From: Laccaria trichodermophora
Taxonomy: Eukaryota; Basidiomycota; Agaricomycetes; Agaricales; Hydnangiaceae
DNA: 64,000 nt
Direction: 5' to 3'
Assembly: GCA_018417955.1 (NCBI GenBank)
Contig: JACTVC010000036.1
Location: 62,001-126,000, forward strand
This document shows, one piece after another, positions 1 to 11,966 of this stretch. The first letter of the stretch is position 1, and each line of letters starts with the position of its first letter. A program made the position numbers and the translations under genes. Below the pieces are notes generated by a model, which saw only the letters and a program-made list of their open reading frames with translations, searched no databases and was not told where the DNA came from.

Positions 1-2484
1 AAGCAAACCTAACCGACATAGTTGCTAGAAAAAGACGAAAGACTTAGAGACAAAGATCACTTACAATCTGAATGGGTGTGTACGAGACCGATACAGAAGG
101 AACTGAGCGCTGAGCATGCAGGCCTTGCGCAGAAACAGCAAGCAATCTCTTGGCTTCGATTCACGGTTCGCCTAGTTCGGCGAAGTTGGTGGGTCTGACA
201 TCTGGAACGCCCCGCAAACAGATAGGAAAGTCGTGAGGATTTACGTGTGAGGTGGGCCGTCCACATTATCGCGTGGTCACAGAATGACGGCAGTGACATA
301 GGAGAGATAGAACGGGAGTGAAATGTAAAAAGGAACAAGAATACTTGAAAGTCAAGGAGTGGAAGGCCAGGGGATAGAGCTTCGTGACGAGCATGGCGGA
401 AGACGACGAGGAAGGCGTCGATAAACAAACTTGAGCTATCTTGGATCACATGCCCATAAAACACGTGGGTTCGGGCCGGGGAATAAAAGACATACAATCA
501 TGTAGCACGCTCAATTCCTCGTAAAATGTTCTATCATTCTATAAAATCATACAGTGACATGTCCGAAACAATTTAAGATAGGCAGTTTTCTGAAAGGGTT
601 TAAAAAAAGTAAAAGTCTGACTGAACCTGAGAGTTGACGATGATTTCGTGTATAAACTGGGGACACCTTTGACAAGTTATCGAACTACCACCCCGAGAAG
701 GACCGTTGAAAACATTTTTTGGAGAGATAATCCAATTCTTCTAACTGATTTATCAGATCTTCAAGTTTCTAGGAAGCGAAGAGAGTGACTGTCAGACATA
801 AGCGTGTGTTTCAATGATCTCCGTGTTTGGAATTTCAAAGCGTCTTGTCGCGATCTATGATATCTACATGATAAAATACTTCCGTAACCGTTGTTTAGAA
901 AGGCTGATCTACTCTTGTGAAAACACATGGAGCGTTACTGCTATGGTGGCTTCAATCGCGTTATGCGCAGCATTGTGATCGTTCCAGTGCGCGTTGTCCT
1001 CATTGTAATCGTCCTTCAGGACTCACTCGTGTGCTGGCGGGCTGTTGTCTTTTTGTAGCCTGATTTGACCGTTGTTTCAGTTTGTAATTGTCTTTAAGCT
1101 GCATAAATAATCCAATGGTGAGTAGTGAGCACTTGGATCGGGCATCGAAGGTGAAGCGATCATACTGACGCCGTTTAGTGCCTTCTTAGAGGGTCGTGCG
1201 CATTGTGTACGAAGATGGAGATAGTGGGTCTATGGGCGTAGTCCGAATTCCTCACATTAGACCGATGCCTGACGAGATAAATACGAAAACGTACAAAAAG
1301 CGCTGCTGCCCGGCTATTCACATGTGGATCATCCATACCACGCCGGCAATGAATATGATTGATCGTGCGGTCCACCGTTCTATGGACGATAAGGGAGCTC
1401 AGGTGACGAGGTAAGTCGCATTTCGGTTATATTGTAGTACTTACATCATCATGTTCTTGTTGTCGGAATGTGAATAGTACACCCGAGAGAGATGAACTCC
1501 CCCAGTGCTAAAGACACCGAAACTTAGCCGTGCGTCTGTACGGTCGTCCGAAGGGCCTGCCCAACAATGGACATCGGTGGGGAGGGCACTGACATAGGCC
1601 AAGAACACTGGAGGAGCAGTCGAGTTGGGAGGTGCAGGCTTGTTGCCCGTGCAGAGGAGGGTGGAATTTGAGGGAGCTGTGAAAACCAGCTGTCATCGAC
1701 AGTTGATTTCGTTTAGAAGGAGTGGGTGACTGTGGACATGCAAGAGAACGTACTCATACTTGGAAAAGTAGCTGTATGTAAAGTCATCTATGGAAACATT
1801 CGTTAGCTATCGCCGTCACAAAATTCACTATGAACTCACTTCAAGTCGACATACTTGTCAAGCGAACCAAAGGGCCTGCCGCCATGCAAGCGAGGAGTCG
1901 ACAAAGCAAATATATCGGTGCTTGAACACGACCCGCTGAGCCACTGTGCAGTACCTCCATCCTCGGAAAAAAGTTTGCAGGTATGAAGATGAATCATCGT
2001 TCAAACGGACCGTGTGCCTTGTGATGCTGTGGCCTCGACTCGGATGATCCAGCCACTCATTTCGAGCGATGGTCACGCCGTAAGACTTAGTATTGAGGTG
2101 AAAAAGGGAAACAAAAGGGCAACAGTGAGCCCAACTAAAGCTCAACATAGAATGAGGAATGATGTCGATGATGGTGTTTAGTGAGAAGCAAGTGAGAAGT
2201 TGGTAACGGCAAGCGCCATCATCGCATCAAAGCCGCCTTCGGATCGAAGCGAAGAAGCAATACCATAATCAGTGCCTATTTTTAGCGAACGCGCCGCCGT
2301 CGGTCTAGTAGTGCTTCCCGCCACTTTCAGTGCTGAATGGCACTTTTGTAGAGATCTCGATGCGATCCTGACCTATTTATAGATGGCAGCGCCGAGTGAC
2401 CGAGGTCTTCAAGGCCAATTACCTATTGCCAAAGAATTGGCCTTAGAAGGCTTCGATCACTAATAACTGTCATGCCTTAGGTGC
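1..2484. other. Region without a confident gene
   Basis: Only short open frames are present (57-497 minus, 1196-1414 plus, 1858-2148 minus). None shows a recognisable domain, and the plus frame at 1196 opens on GTG rather than ATG. The 1196-1414 frame is followed by a GT-rich junction and could be one exon of a small gene, but nothing joins to it convincingly. No repeat or TIR structure was seen. Confidence 0.4.
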
Positions 2485-2493
2485 CCTTCAGAT

Positions 2494-3861
2494 GGGCATA
2501 TAGAAATCTGCGTGCCACTTGCGGTCACTTGCGGACCGCCTGTTCGCAGGTGACCGCAAGTGTCTCGCAGATAATCAAAAAGGATCACAAGTATCGCAGG
2601 TGTCTCGCAGATAGATAGTCTACTACAACATAGTACTTAGTAAATTTAAACTAAAGAAATGTAATCTTCACTTGAGAACTTAAGATGTGCGCCACTGCTA
2701 TGCGATACGAGTCCGGAATACAGTGTTCAATTTTCTACACAAAAGTTTTAGTTCTTATTTACTCATGCCTACTCGCAAGTTGACCGCAGGTGGCTCGCAA
2801 GCATCCATTTTGTGCGCAGATGCTCGCAAGTGTGTCTCGCCTTGGTCTCGCAGGTATATCGCAAGTGATGCGCAAGTTGCACGCAAGTGTACGCAAGTCT
2901 CGCAATGGATACTAACTCTCGCAAGTGTATCTTAAATGTGTCGCAGGTGTGTCGCAGATGTATCTCAAGTGTACCGCAAGCTGAACACAAGTGTATCGCA
3001 GGTGGAATGCTGATTGGATGCAGGACATCTTAGTCATTTCGTAGAGCAATATATGTTGCCAGTATAATTTATGAATCCCATGAATGAAATGGTTTCGAAA
3101 TTAGTGAATGTGAGGGAAATGTCACTGAAATACATTGTGAATGTGAGGGAAATGACAGTGAAATATATTATGAATAGCCCAAGAATTTCCTTCAAATTCA
3201 TTGAAACCGTTCTAATTGAGGAAATTAGGGGAAACACCGGAATCCAGGTTTTCTGGGGAAGTAGTCGGGAAATAAGGGGAGATTTTCGTTGATTTCCAAA
3301 GTTGGTTTTCCCTGATGTCCCTCGTTTGGTGTGGAATCAAGTTGGGATGGAAAGAAGAGAGCGAATCTGAACGAGAGGTGTGACTCCATCACTCGACAAT
3401 GGCAGACATTGGCTATTAAGCAACTATTGAGTCCCGAAGTCTCTGGAAAAAAACTCGACCACAATCACGTCCAATAAAGAAGGAAAATAATGGTAAGAAG
3501 CTGGTAGCTGACTAGTCATAGCCTCAGACACTTCGTTACTTGTACCTTTCTGCATAAAAATGGTCTTAGTACAGACCCATAGGTACAAACCAACAAGTCC
3601 CAAAGAATCAGAGAGATTCATCTACGTTAAACTAGAAGGATAATTATGGTGCTCATTGAAGAAATATAAAAAAAATGAAATCTCAGCGAGGTGCGCTGAT
3701 ACTCGCAGATGCTCGCAGATGCCCGCAGATACTCGGCTCACTAAGTTTAATTTTCACGCAATTGGATTGGTCTGCACGCAAGTGACCGCAGATACTTCTT
3801 TTCGTTTCGCAACTGGCACGCAACCTGTGTCCGCAGATGGCACGCAGATTTTCCTGTGCCC
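2494..3861. mobile_element. Non-autonomous TIR transposon with 9-bp target duplication
   Basis: The two ends are imperfect inverted repeats of about 35 bp. Both start GGGCA and share AAATCTGCGTGCCA followed by TGCGG. A perfect 9-bp direct repeat, CCTTCAGAT, flanks the element at 2485-2493 and 3862-3870. The inside has no transposase. It holds many short copies of a TCGCAAGTG/TCGCAGATG motif near both ends, and a short tandem duplication around 3100-3170. A 9-bp duplication fits Mutator-like elements. The CTGCGG-type subterminal repeats also resemble those of the Plavaka-type element further along this window, so the superfamily is left open. It sits downstream of the F-box gene. Confidence 0.85.
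2515..3005. repeat. Subterminal short-repeat array (TCGCAAGTG type)
   Basis: Dozens of degenerate copies of an 8-10 base unit (CGCAAGTG, CGCAGGTG, CGCAGATG) are packed near the left end of the 2494-3861 element. A second cluster lies at about 3690-3850 near the right end. Clustered subterminal repeats are the usual transposase-binding sites of CACTA/Mutator-like elements; binding here is inferred. Confidence 0.75.
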
Positions 3862-4122
3862 CCTTCAGATTATTGGCAAACACCAAAATTCAAATCAAAC
3901 CGGTTTTCTCTTGGGTTTTCTGGCATGTGGGACTTTTTTCCTTATGCCTCTTCATTTGTTTCCCAACTGTACTTTACAAATTCAAGTTGTCTTGTTACTA
4001 CGGTCCACTATCAATTGATAAATACCATTAAATACATGTTAAACATCCTTAGTAAAAGACAGTATGATTTGAGACGACGTTACAAAAGAGCAAGTTGCGG
4101 GTGGACCGTGTCCAAACCTTGT

Positions 4123-5730
4123 TTAGCATCCAACAGAAGTATATGGCATCGCAATACAATGATTCTCGATTCCTGTGACCTGATCTGCGATTAAGACTAG
4201 TCCACATGTGTCGAGCTGGTGTGCCCATTTTGCGGCTGCGGAGACGGTGATGTCTTTCAGCCGGGGCACGTTGTATCTCCGGGCGAGTTGAATATACATG
4301 ATGCGGTCGTTCAGAAACCTACGAACGAGGTCGCGATCGGAGGCCCTGCAATGCAATTGTAGAGATTGTAGTCTTGGGAAGGTGACATATACTCTCTGCA
4401 TTTCCTTTGAGACTTGGGGTTTGTAATAAAGGGAGTTCAAGGATTTTAGAATTCCCTCGTCAGGGTCGTGAACTTTGAGCGACTTCAGTGAGACGAGATG
4501 AGAGAAAAACGAGTGTGGCCAGGAGGTTGTCGCGAGATCGGGGGGTGGGCGACGTAGGGCAAAAGTGGGAGAGGGGGGAGCGAAGAGGACGTAGCATAAC
4601 GTCAGTTCCTCGAGTGTGCAAAGGGGAAAATGTCTACATAAGGCAGCGAAGAGCAATATGGTGCTGTAAGGATCAGCAGACGCCACCACTTCCTCCTCAG
4701 AAGTAGACAGGCAACGGCGCAGATCCTTGACTATCAGGTTTTTGAGGTTGGGTACTCGGATGTTGGGTATAAGGTAAGACACTTCTTCCGGGTACGCGTA
4801 ACCCAAAGAGAGAGTAACCAATTTGGGGAGGGTGAACGGCTTGCCCTCCTCACAGGGTGCAGAACCTTGAATTGACAACATCTCCAGAGAGTGCGCGTTT
4901 CCGAGGAGCAGCGCCCGAAGATCCTCAGCCCGAGGTCGAACGTCGATCGGTAGAAAGTTGAGGGTTAACGAGGTGAGGTTACGTGGGGCAAATGAACTCC
5001 AAGGGAGGGGTATCCCGCATAGAGTCACATCTTTCAGACGGGGATACGCATTAGCAAAATATGCTACGGCCTCTCTGCCTCCGCTCCCAGAGGGGTTCAA
5101 GAATGTTGAAAGGGTATGATCGATTCCCTGAGGCTCGAAGTCACCAATATAAGATTGATGAGGAACTGAACAGTAGATTTCCAGGGTTTCAAGAAGCGTC
5201 ATGGCGGACGGTGGAAGATGAGCGAGGATCTGGATGATTGGGGTGATGGATCCACTAAGAAGATGAAACTCGCGGAAGCGGGCCCCGTGGGGGGCAAGAA
5301 GAATGCCCACAGCCTCGAGGAAGTTGAACCCTTTGGTGTACGAGTCAACATTTTCGTGTTGGTATTGACCGGATTCATCTTCAAACGCTTGTATGGAAAG
5401 AAAAACCCGAAGAGGGGCCTGACGAGAGCGTTCTAAGAACTGATGGACATGTCGGAGGCGATTTTTCACGCTCTCGTGTGAGATTTCTGCAGGCCAAGAG
5501 TCGTCCTGTCCAAACTCCAACAAAATGGTGGACCATAATCGCGATGAAGATAAGGCCAGGGTGCGCCACTGGTAACAGACCAACGAAACTAAGATGGAGA
5601 AGTCCATCGCGTCAAACGGACTGCCTGTTAGGCAGGAACCGACGTGAAAGATTTCGAGGAGAATCTCTTGAGGTAAACGCGAAATGGGGGAGCCAATGGT
5701 AAACATGGTAGCAGCTGTGGGACTTCTCAT
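4123..5730 (-). CDS. F-box domain protein
   Basis: This is an uninterrupted 535-codon frame. Residues about 16-60 form an F-box-like motif: the 'ISRLPQEILLEIF' pattern, then a serine/leucine helix with a conserved W (QWRTLALSSSRLWSTI). The rest is leucine-rich and irregular, as in the many agaricomycete F-box proteins with degenerate LRR-like C-termini. F-box proteins bind Skp1 and bring substrates to SCF ubiquitin ligases; this substrate is unknown. An internal Met at codon 9 (MFTIGSP) is an alternative start. Intron absence over 1.6 kb is unusual beside its neighbours but common in this expanded family. It ends about 260 bases from the right end of the 1.37-kb transposon. Confidence 0.85.
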   Translation of the reverse strand: MRSPTAATMFTIGSPISRLPQEILLEIFHVGSCLTGSPFDAMDFSILVSLVCYQWRTLALSSSRLWSTILLEFGQDDSWPAEISHESVKNRLRHVHQFLERSRQAPLRVFLSIQAFEDESGQYQHENVDSYTKGFNFLEAVGILLAPHGARFREFHLLSGSITPIIQILAHLPPSAMTLLETLEIYCSVPHQSYIGDFEPQGIDHTLSTFLNPSGSGGREAVAYFANAYPRLKDVTLCGIPLPWSSFAPRNLTSLTLNFLPIDVRPRAEDLRALLLGNAHSLEMLSIQGSAPCEEGKPFTLPKLVTLSLGYAYPEEVSYLIPNIRVPNLKNLIVKDLRRCLSTSEEEVVASADPYSTILLFAALCRHFPLCTLEELTLCYVLFAPPSPTFALRRPPPDLATTSWPHSFFSHLVSLKSLKVHDPDEGILKSLNSLYYKPQVSKEMQRVYVTFPRLQSLQLHCRASDRDLVRRFLNDRIMYIQLARRYNVPRLKDITVSAAAKWAHQLDTCGLVLIADQVTGIENHCIAMPYTSVGC

Positions 5731-7055
5731 ATGTCGTTAGTTTGACGCCAAAGAGACGATGTCAAGTGAGAGACGTACCGACGATTGAGGAACCGGGGAT
5801 TGATAACTTTGAACTTCTCGCTGCGCCGAAGGTGTGGTGGAGGGGGTTGAGTGACCCATTCACCAACCGATCTACCATTTATATACCCGGGGCTGTCAAG
5901 GCGTAATGCAGATGTGGCCTGCGAGCGCCAGAGCTCCCTTTGTGCGTAATGTGGCCGGACAATCCTCGACATCTAAAACGGGGCAGATGGTCACGGAAGT
6001 TGGCCTCGCTTAAGTACTGTCCTTGTTGTTAACCACCAGCCAAAACATGGAAGGCAAAGGCCACTGTGACTCCGTGGCTGAGGGCGACCGCAATGGTAAG
6101 GATGTGTGATATTGCGACGATATTCCACTGTAGAAGCTTAAGAGCTATTTCACCAGTAATGGCTTTAAGGTCCGAGATCGCGCCCGCGTATCAAAGGAAG
6201 TCAAAGCAAATATTCAATCCATTGTCCAGGCACTACCTCGAAGATATCACTCCCCGTGTGGCGACGCCCGGTTGACATCGTTTCAGGAGTCGGCTGGGAC
6301 TCGGAAGTTGCTCGGAGTGGTCAGCGACTCAGCGGGCTGAACAAGGGCTGAAGTTGGTTGATGAGCTACGAAAAACTATGAGGCGAGCACATTCGGATAA
6401 TTGGATGGCCAGAGGCGATGCGCACCTATGTTGTCACGCACAGGCCACAAAGCAAATGCCGGAGGACCTCTGTGATATCCAAGACGAAGAGGTGATGACG
6501 TGACGAATGTGATGATGTGAAAAAACAAAGGAAGACTCGGAAGCTATATACTCTTCACATGGCGCTTAAAGTTAGTTGAATTTGTCGTAAAACACCAATG
6601 AAACGCAAAATATATCCATCTATCCGAATATGCGTATTTCTAACAGCATATTCCGGCTGTCCATCTTTCGTCGCTCAGCAATTCCGACGCGCTTGGACGT
6701 TCTAATAAGTAGTCAAGCTCAGTAAAAAGCGAAGTCAAGAAAAATCGCACGAAGTCAGAGGTCAGTCAGATGTGCGTCACACATCTGTAATTTTCAGGCC
6801 AGCCTTCCCTTGGCATCAAATGGGAGGTAATTTCAGTCATAGGTTAGTATCAACATTGTCATATCTTTTATATACATGTCTATGCCAAGAATTTTTCGAA
6901 ATGGTTCAATATGCTCACCTCGAATGAATTTCGAGATTTGTTAAAGTCCATTGAAACTCCGACATCATGTAATCATGTTGAATTTCGACACAGAAAGTCA
7001 TTGTTCTTCCCTCCCACCAGTCCAACTTGCCTCCTTTCTCAATGAATGGCCCTTG
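5731..7055. other. Intergenic region, no gene seen
   Basis: Upstream region of the F-box gene followed by about 1.1 kb with only short, unrecognised frames. No TIR or tandem structure was detected. Confidence 0.4.
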
Positions 7056-7059
7056 ACGA

Positions 7060-7455
7060 ACAGTCTCCTCCTTCCCTCGACGAACGGCCTCCTGCCTCTC
7101 TCGAAGAACGAACGGCCTCTGTCTCTCGACGAACGAACGGCGTCCTCCCTATTTCGACGAACAGCCTGTGTCCTCCCTCTATCAACGAACGACCGGCGTC
7201 CTCCCTCTCTCGACGAAAGGCCAGTACTCTCCCTTTCTCGGTAAACGGCGTCCTCTCTCTCTTGCCAGTGTTCTCCCTTTCTTGGTAAACGGCTCCCCCT
7301 GGTGTCCTCCCTCCCTCGACGGACGGCCTTGTTCTTCCCTTGGCCGATGGGCTACCCTTGACGAACGGCTTCCCCTTTATCTTCGATGAACGGCCTCCTC
7401 CTTCTCTTGATGGACGGCCTCCTTGCCTCATCCCTCCCTTGATGAATGGTCTCTC
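7060..7455. repeat. Degenerate minisatellite (CCCTCGACGAACGGCCTCCT type)
   Basis: About 400 bases are built from diverged copies of a unit near 25-35 bases containing TCGACGAACGGC and CCTCCCTCTCTCG. Because the unit is pyrimidine-rich and stop-poor, open frames appear in several frames on both strands at once. That is a hallmark of a repeat rather than a gene. Confidence 0.8.
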
Positions 7456-7979
7456 CCTTGACAAACATATACTACTAGGGTTATAGGATGCAGTGACTCC
7501 ACCATCTCCATACTATACCTAGGCTCTAAGCCCACTATGTATTCTCTAAAGTAGTCAAATATAATATTATTCAGCCTATTTTCTGATCCAAATTGAGCCC
7601 AAAGCATCAACGACAGAGATATGACTATTTTATGACTAGTACATGACTGGTGTAATATATGATTTGCAGACTGAGACTAATGTATGACTATTGTATTACG
7701 AGCGTAGTCAGAAACGCTTAAAAAAAACGACATTTAGTCAAACACCGTCTAATCGGTGACTTTTGCGTGACTAATGACCGACTTCGCTATTTACTGAGAG
7801 TCAAGCTTGAGGGGGAAGTTTGGTTGTTTGGTCAAGCTTGGCCACGCAAACAAATTTCCCTCTGGCACAATGTCATAAACTACCAAGTCCAACCAAGGTA
7901 AGCGTCTAAGCAATACTCTTTTTTTATTCTTTATTGGAGAACCTTATTGTTAGGGATCCGAGTAGGTGCTGGGGCGCCC
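7456..7979. other. Promoter-side intergenic region
   Basis: No gene was seen. The 500 bases upstream of the methyltransferase contain AT-rich stretches and a T-rich tract at about 7918-7933 just before the start. No core promoter element can be named with confidence. Confidence 0.4.
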
Positions 7980-9131
7980 ATGATCATCGACATGCTTCCC
8001 CCAACATCACAACTTCCACCCATCGGGAAACTCGCCGCATTTTCTATTGCTCATCTCATCGGCTCCGTCAGATATTTGAGGAAAATCTACAACCCACAAG
8101 TTAGAGGTATAACACGTCGCAAAGGTAACCTTCCACCTGCGAGCGCAGGACGCGATTCCTTGGACGAATTACGAACGGACGCATTTGAACGGACATACGC
8201 AATCAAGTGGCTAACCGCGCTCATAGGCCATTTCAGCTCCACAGGAGAATGTGACGATCCTTTGGGAGGACACCATGTGGAGGACTTGATCCAAGATGCA
8301 GCCTCCCTGCTAGCCATCTGTGCTGGTACCGCATCCGCCGGCATCATCTGCCGCACCTTCACCTTTGAATCTCGATTTGGCTCGGTCACCGTCAACCTAA
8401 CTGATGCTCCGTTGGAGAACCAGGATTATGGGAGCGTGGGCGCACAAACCTGGGGTGGCGCGTGCGTTTTGGCTGAGATGATCACTGATAAGCCGCAAAA
8501 CTTTGGACTGCTCGAGCAAAACATATCATCGAGGAAACTGAGGATCCTCGAGCTCGGAGCTGGAACTGGACTAGTCAGTCTTGCCGTTGCAGGGCTCATG
8601 CAAAAGGTCGCGGGAAGGGAGGTAGAGATCGTTGCTACCGACTATTACCCATCCGTTCTGACGAACCTTGCAACCAACGTTCGAAGCAACTGCCTAGACC
8701 CTGCAGATCTTGTAAAGGTCACCACTCATTCTTTGGACTGGTCACTTTTTTCCGAGACATACCCTCATCCACAACCATTCGACCAGTCTTTTGACCTTGT
8801 GCTCGGAGCGGACATCATTTACGAAGCGCAGCATGCCGTTTGGATTGAATCCTGTCTGACCAGATTACTCCGGAACACCAATGGCCCACCCGACGATGGG
8901 CCCGAACCCACATTCCACCTCGTGATTCCGTTGCGCGTTACACATACTTTCGAGTCACAAACTGTCGAAACTGTCTTTGCTCAAAGTGGCGGGCTCGTCA
9001 TTAAGTCCAAAGAAATCATTTTATGCGACGCGGAGACGGGTAGGGAAGGCGATGAGGTTGAATATGCATACTACAAGATTGGTTGGGCGAAAGAGGTAGA
9101 GTGGTCCTTCACGTCAACTGGCAGTAAATAA
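7980..9131 (+). CDS. Seven-beta-strand (family 16-like) methyltransferase
   Basis: A 383-codon frame, taken from the first ATG; the frame is open 33 bases further upstream but has no ATG there. At residues about 188-198 it carries the SAM-binding motif I, ILELGAGTGL. Before it, at about 165, lies the 'G-A-QTWGGACVLAE' segment typical of METTL21/EFM/NNT1-like lysine methyltransferases, and an acidic post-I ATDYYP. A GADIIYEA segment near 276-283 matches the family's (D/E)xx(Y/F) catalytic-loop region. Members methylate lysines of elongation factors or chaperones; the target here is unknown. It appears intact and intronless, and is the first of three plus-strand genes. A scrap of its last codons recurs at 13289-13344. 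Confidence 0.88.
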   Translation: MIIDMLPPTSQLPPIGKLAAFSIAHLIGSVRYLRKIYNPQVRGITRRKGNLPPASAGRDSLDELRTDAFERTYAIKWLTALIGHFSSTGECDDPLGGHHVEDLIQDAASLLAICAGTASAGIICRTFTFESRFGSVTVNLTDAPLENQDYGSVGAQTWGGACVLAEMITDKPQNFGLLEQNISSRKLRILELGAGTGLVSLAVAGLMQKVAGREVEIVATDYYPSVLTNLATNVRSNCLDPADLVKVTTHSLDWSLFSETYPHPQPFDQSFDLVLGADIIYEAQHAVWIESCLTRLLRNTNGPPDDGPEPTFHLVIPLRVTHTFESQTVETVFAQSGGLVIKSKEIILCDAETGREGDEVEYAYYKIGWAKEVEWSFTSTGSK

Positions 9132-9516
9132 TCGATCTTTATAATTAAGGACAGCATGATCAGTTAAACACGCCCCTTGAAAAGCGAATAAATAGACATT
9201 CTCCCCACTTGCATTTGGCCAGGGTAGTTGGGCATCTAGCGACCAAGGTCATCGAGAATTGCAGGTACAACGTCAATGAGCGGCATGGGACAATAACCTT
9301 CTGAGCTGTTCACTATCAATCTGACGGTGATTCTCATACTTCATTCAGTAAAACCGCTCAAGCCCCACCGGTTGAGAATTAGGGTTGCCATTTCAGTGAA
9401 GTTAGCTCAAAGAAGACGCCTCCACGAAGCATCGCCCCGCCTCATGGCTGCGATAGCTCGCTGTCTGCCTGTGCTCTTGTTCCTCCCTTCACTTACACCA
9501 TCATCAGCTCCTCGCC

Positions 9517-11686
9517 ATGTCCAACGGCCCTGACACCCCAAGTCTAGAAAATATTCACACCGACGACGATTTCGACCCAATATATCATGCGAAAGCTGAA
9601 GTCTTGAACAAGACGATACAGAATATTGGAATGGGTCGATATCAATGGTAACACAACCGCTATTGCTCTAATCCGGTTCTGACCCGTAAATTCCACAGGG
9701 GTCTGTTTTTTCTCACTGGGTTTGGATGGCTAGCGTAAATCTATCATAACCATCTCAGTCGTCGACGTAACTGATAGAGCTTTGTAGTGATAACATATGG
9801 CCGGCAAGCGACACTCCTCTATCCACTTTCTGATTTACTTATAGCTTTCTTTTGAAGACGGTGACTGGGCTCATTTTGCCCCCCGTCATCAATGAATTCA
9901 AATTCCAGGGACCATATCTCAGCCTCGGACAAAGTATTGGCCTCCTTATCGGCGCTGCGTTTTGGGGAGTAGGAGCTGATATTTGGGGGAGAAAGTGAGT
10001 ATTGGATTCTGATCTTCGGACATTCAGAGTCTCAAAATTGCGTCAGGATCTCCTTCAACCTCACTTTATTGATAAATGGCATCTTTGGCATGGCTGGTGG
10101 CGGCTCGCGCAATCATATCGCGTTGACCTCGTTTGCCACTATGTGGTCTATCGGGGTTGGGGGAAACCTTCCCGTTGATTCCGCTATATTTCTTGGTGAT
10201 TGTCCCTCGCCATTATGGGCTGCCGCCGTCACTTACGGTACGCATCTTAACAGAATTTGTCCCGGGATCCCATCAATATCTCTTGACTGTCCTCTCAATC
10301 TGGTGGGCGTTTGGTCAATTGTTCGCCTGTCTGGTATACTTTAACTTCCTTGGAGAAAATACGATCAATACTGATATCTTCGCTTAGATAGCCTGGCCAC
10401 TCATCGGAAACTATTCTTGCCCCATCAATGCCCCTTGCCCCCGTTCATCCAACCAGGGCTGGCGGTACCTCCTTTGCGCAATGGGCGCCTTTATGCTGAT
10501 TTTATGGGTCATCCGGTTTTTCTTTTTCAAGCTTTCCGAGAGCCCAAAGTTCCTCATGGGGCATGGGCGCGATGAAGATGCCGTGGAGGTTATACATAAG
10601 GTTGCGAAGTACAACGGGAAGGTGTCGGAGTTTACGCTTGAAGAATTGCAAGCGGTGGAGAAGATTGGATCCGGAAATGAAGGCAAAAAAATTGAGACGA
10701 CTGTGAAAGCTGTTCTTCAACGCAAGCTTATCAATTTTGATGGGAATCATGTCAAACCGTTATTTGCGACGCGAAAATTGGCTTTGTCCACCAGCTTGCT
10801 GATCATTATATGGGGTACGTGTATTTCACTTATGCCATTTTTTCAACCCATTGAATAAGCCGCTATCAGCTCTCATTGGCCTTGCTTATACGCTGTATGT
10901 ATTATTTTTGCCCACAGCGTATTGACTTCACGAAAATCTTCAGATACTATTCCTTTATCACCTACTAGTAAGTTTGACCGACTAATATTAAGCTTCCGCC
11001 TCTTGATTGATTTTTCTCATGCCAGTTTTGCAAGTCGAGGCGCGGACTTCGGTGACGGCTCAGTGTATATCACCTACCGCAACGTGAGTCTTCTATTGAG
11101 TGTCTCCACAGCCCTTCTGTTTATTGATGACAAACTGAACAAAGCAAGTCATCTTGGCCACATGTGGGATCCCAGGTTCTCTACTCGCTGGATACATGGT
11201 GGAAATCACACTACTTGGACGAAGAGGCACTCTTTCGATCTTCACGAGCACGTTTCTCCTGATCTCCCTTATCTACGAGCAGCTAATTGATGATTTTAGT
11301 TTTGACCGGCATCTTCATCCTAGCATCCACGACTGCACGGAGCTCGAATAGCCTACTTGGATGGAACTGCGCGTACAGTTTCACCAGTAATATCATGTAC
11401 GGCGTCTTGTACGCCATGACACCGGAGCTATTCCCCACAAAGCATAGAGGAACCGGAAATTCACTTACAGCGACTGCGAACAGAGTATTTGGCGTCATGG
11501 TATGTGTTCTGTTTTCATAGTTCTTTGTAGCTTTTAGATATGACCTTCTATCAGGCACCAGTCATAGCTCTATTTGCAAATCTTACAACCTCTGTTCCGA
11601 TTTATACCGCAGGTGTTGTTTTCTTGGGAGCCGGTGTCCTGGCGTTGCTCCTTCCTTTCGAATCTTTAGGCAAAGCATCGCTCTGA
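9517..11686 (+). CDS. MFS transporter (sugar/SVOP-like)
   Basis: A multi-exon gene reconstructed by eye: ATG at 9517, about ten short introns, TGA at 11684-11686. The translation gives a soluble N-terminus (MSNGPDTPSLENIH), then membrane segments with family landmarks: GADIWGRK after TM2-3 (the MFS G-x-x-x-D-x-x-GR-K signature), GVGGNLPVDSA in TM4-5, ESPKFLMGHGR after TM6, and in the second half LLAGYMVEITLLGRRGT and MTPELFPTKHRGTG. Fungal relatives of SVOP/YIL166C type are plasma- or vacuolar-membrane transporters of small solutes; the substrate is unknown. Two introns (near 9808 and 11271) appear to need GC rather than GT donors. It lies 385 bases after the methyltransferase, on the same strand. 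Confidence 0.82.
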
Positions 11687-11966
11687 GTTTAAGAAACTTC
11701 CTTCAAGCATTACGTGGACATTGGTTCGTGATTGAGTCGTTGGAGAGCGGCTGAAGCGATTGAATGGGAAGGCGAGCAGCCTAAACCGTATCTATCTATG
11801 GCTAGTATAAACTCACAATTTATCATTGATTTCACAACTTGCCATTGGCCTTGCGTTGACATGCGGTCACTGACGGCAAGTTGAATCTGTTTGTCAACGG
11901 CCTTGGTCGGGCCGGCCGCACATATGTACCTGATCAGCATGTCAACTTGAACTCAGAAATTCCCAA

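Noticed and set aside
57..497. 146-codon minus-strand frame
   Set aside because: No motif, no conserved pattern, and composition (H, S, F, R) resembles a chance frame.
7039..7464. 141-codon minus-strand frame rich in R, G, E and overlapping plus frames
   Set aside because: By-product of the minisatellite; all frames carry the same repeat periodicity.
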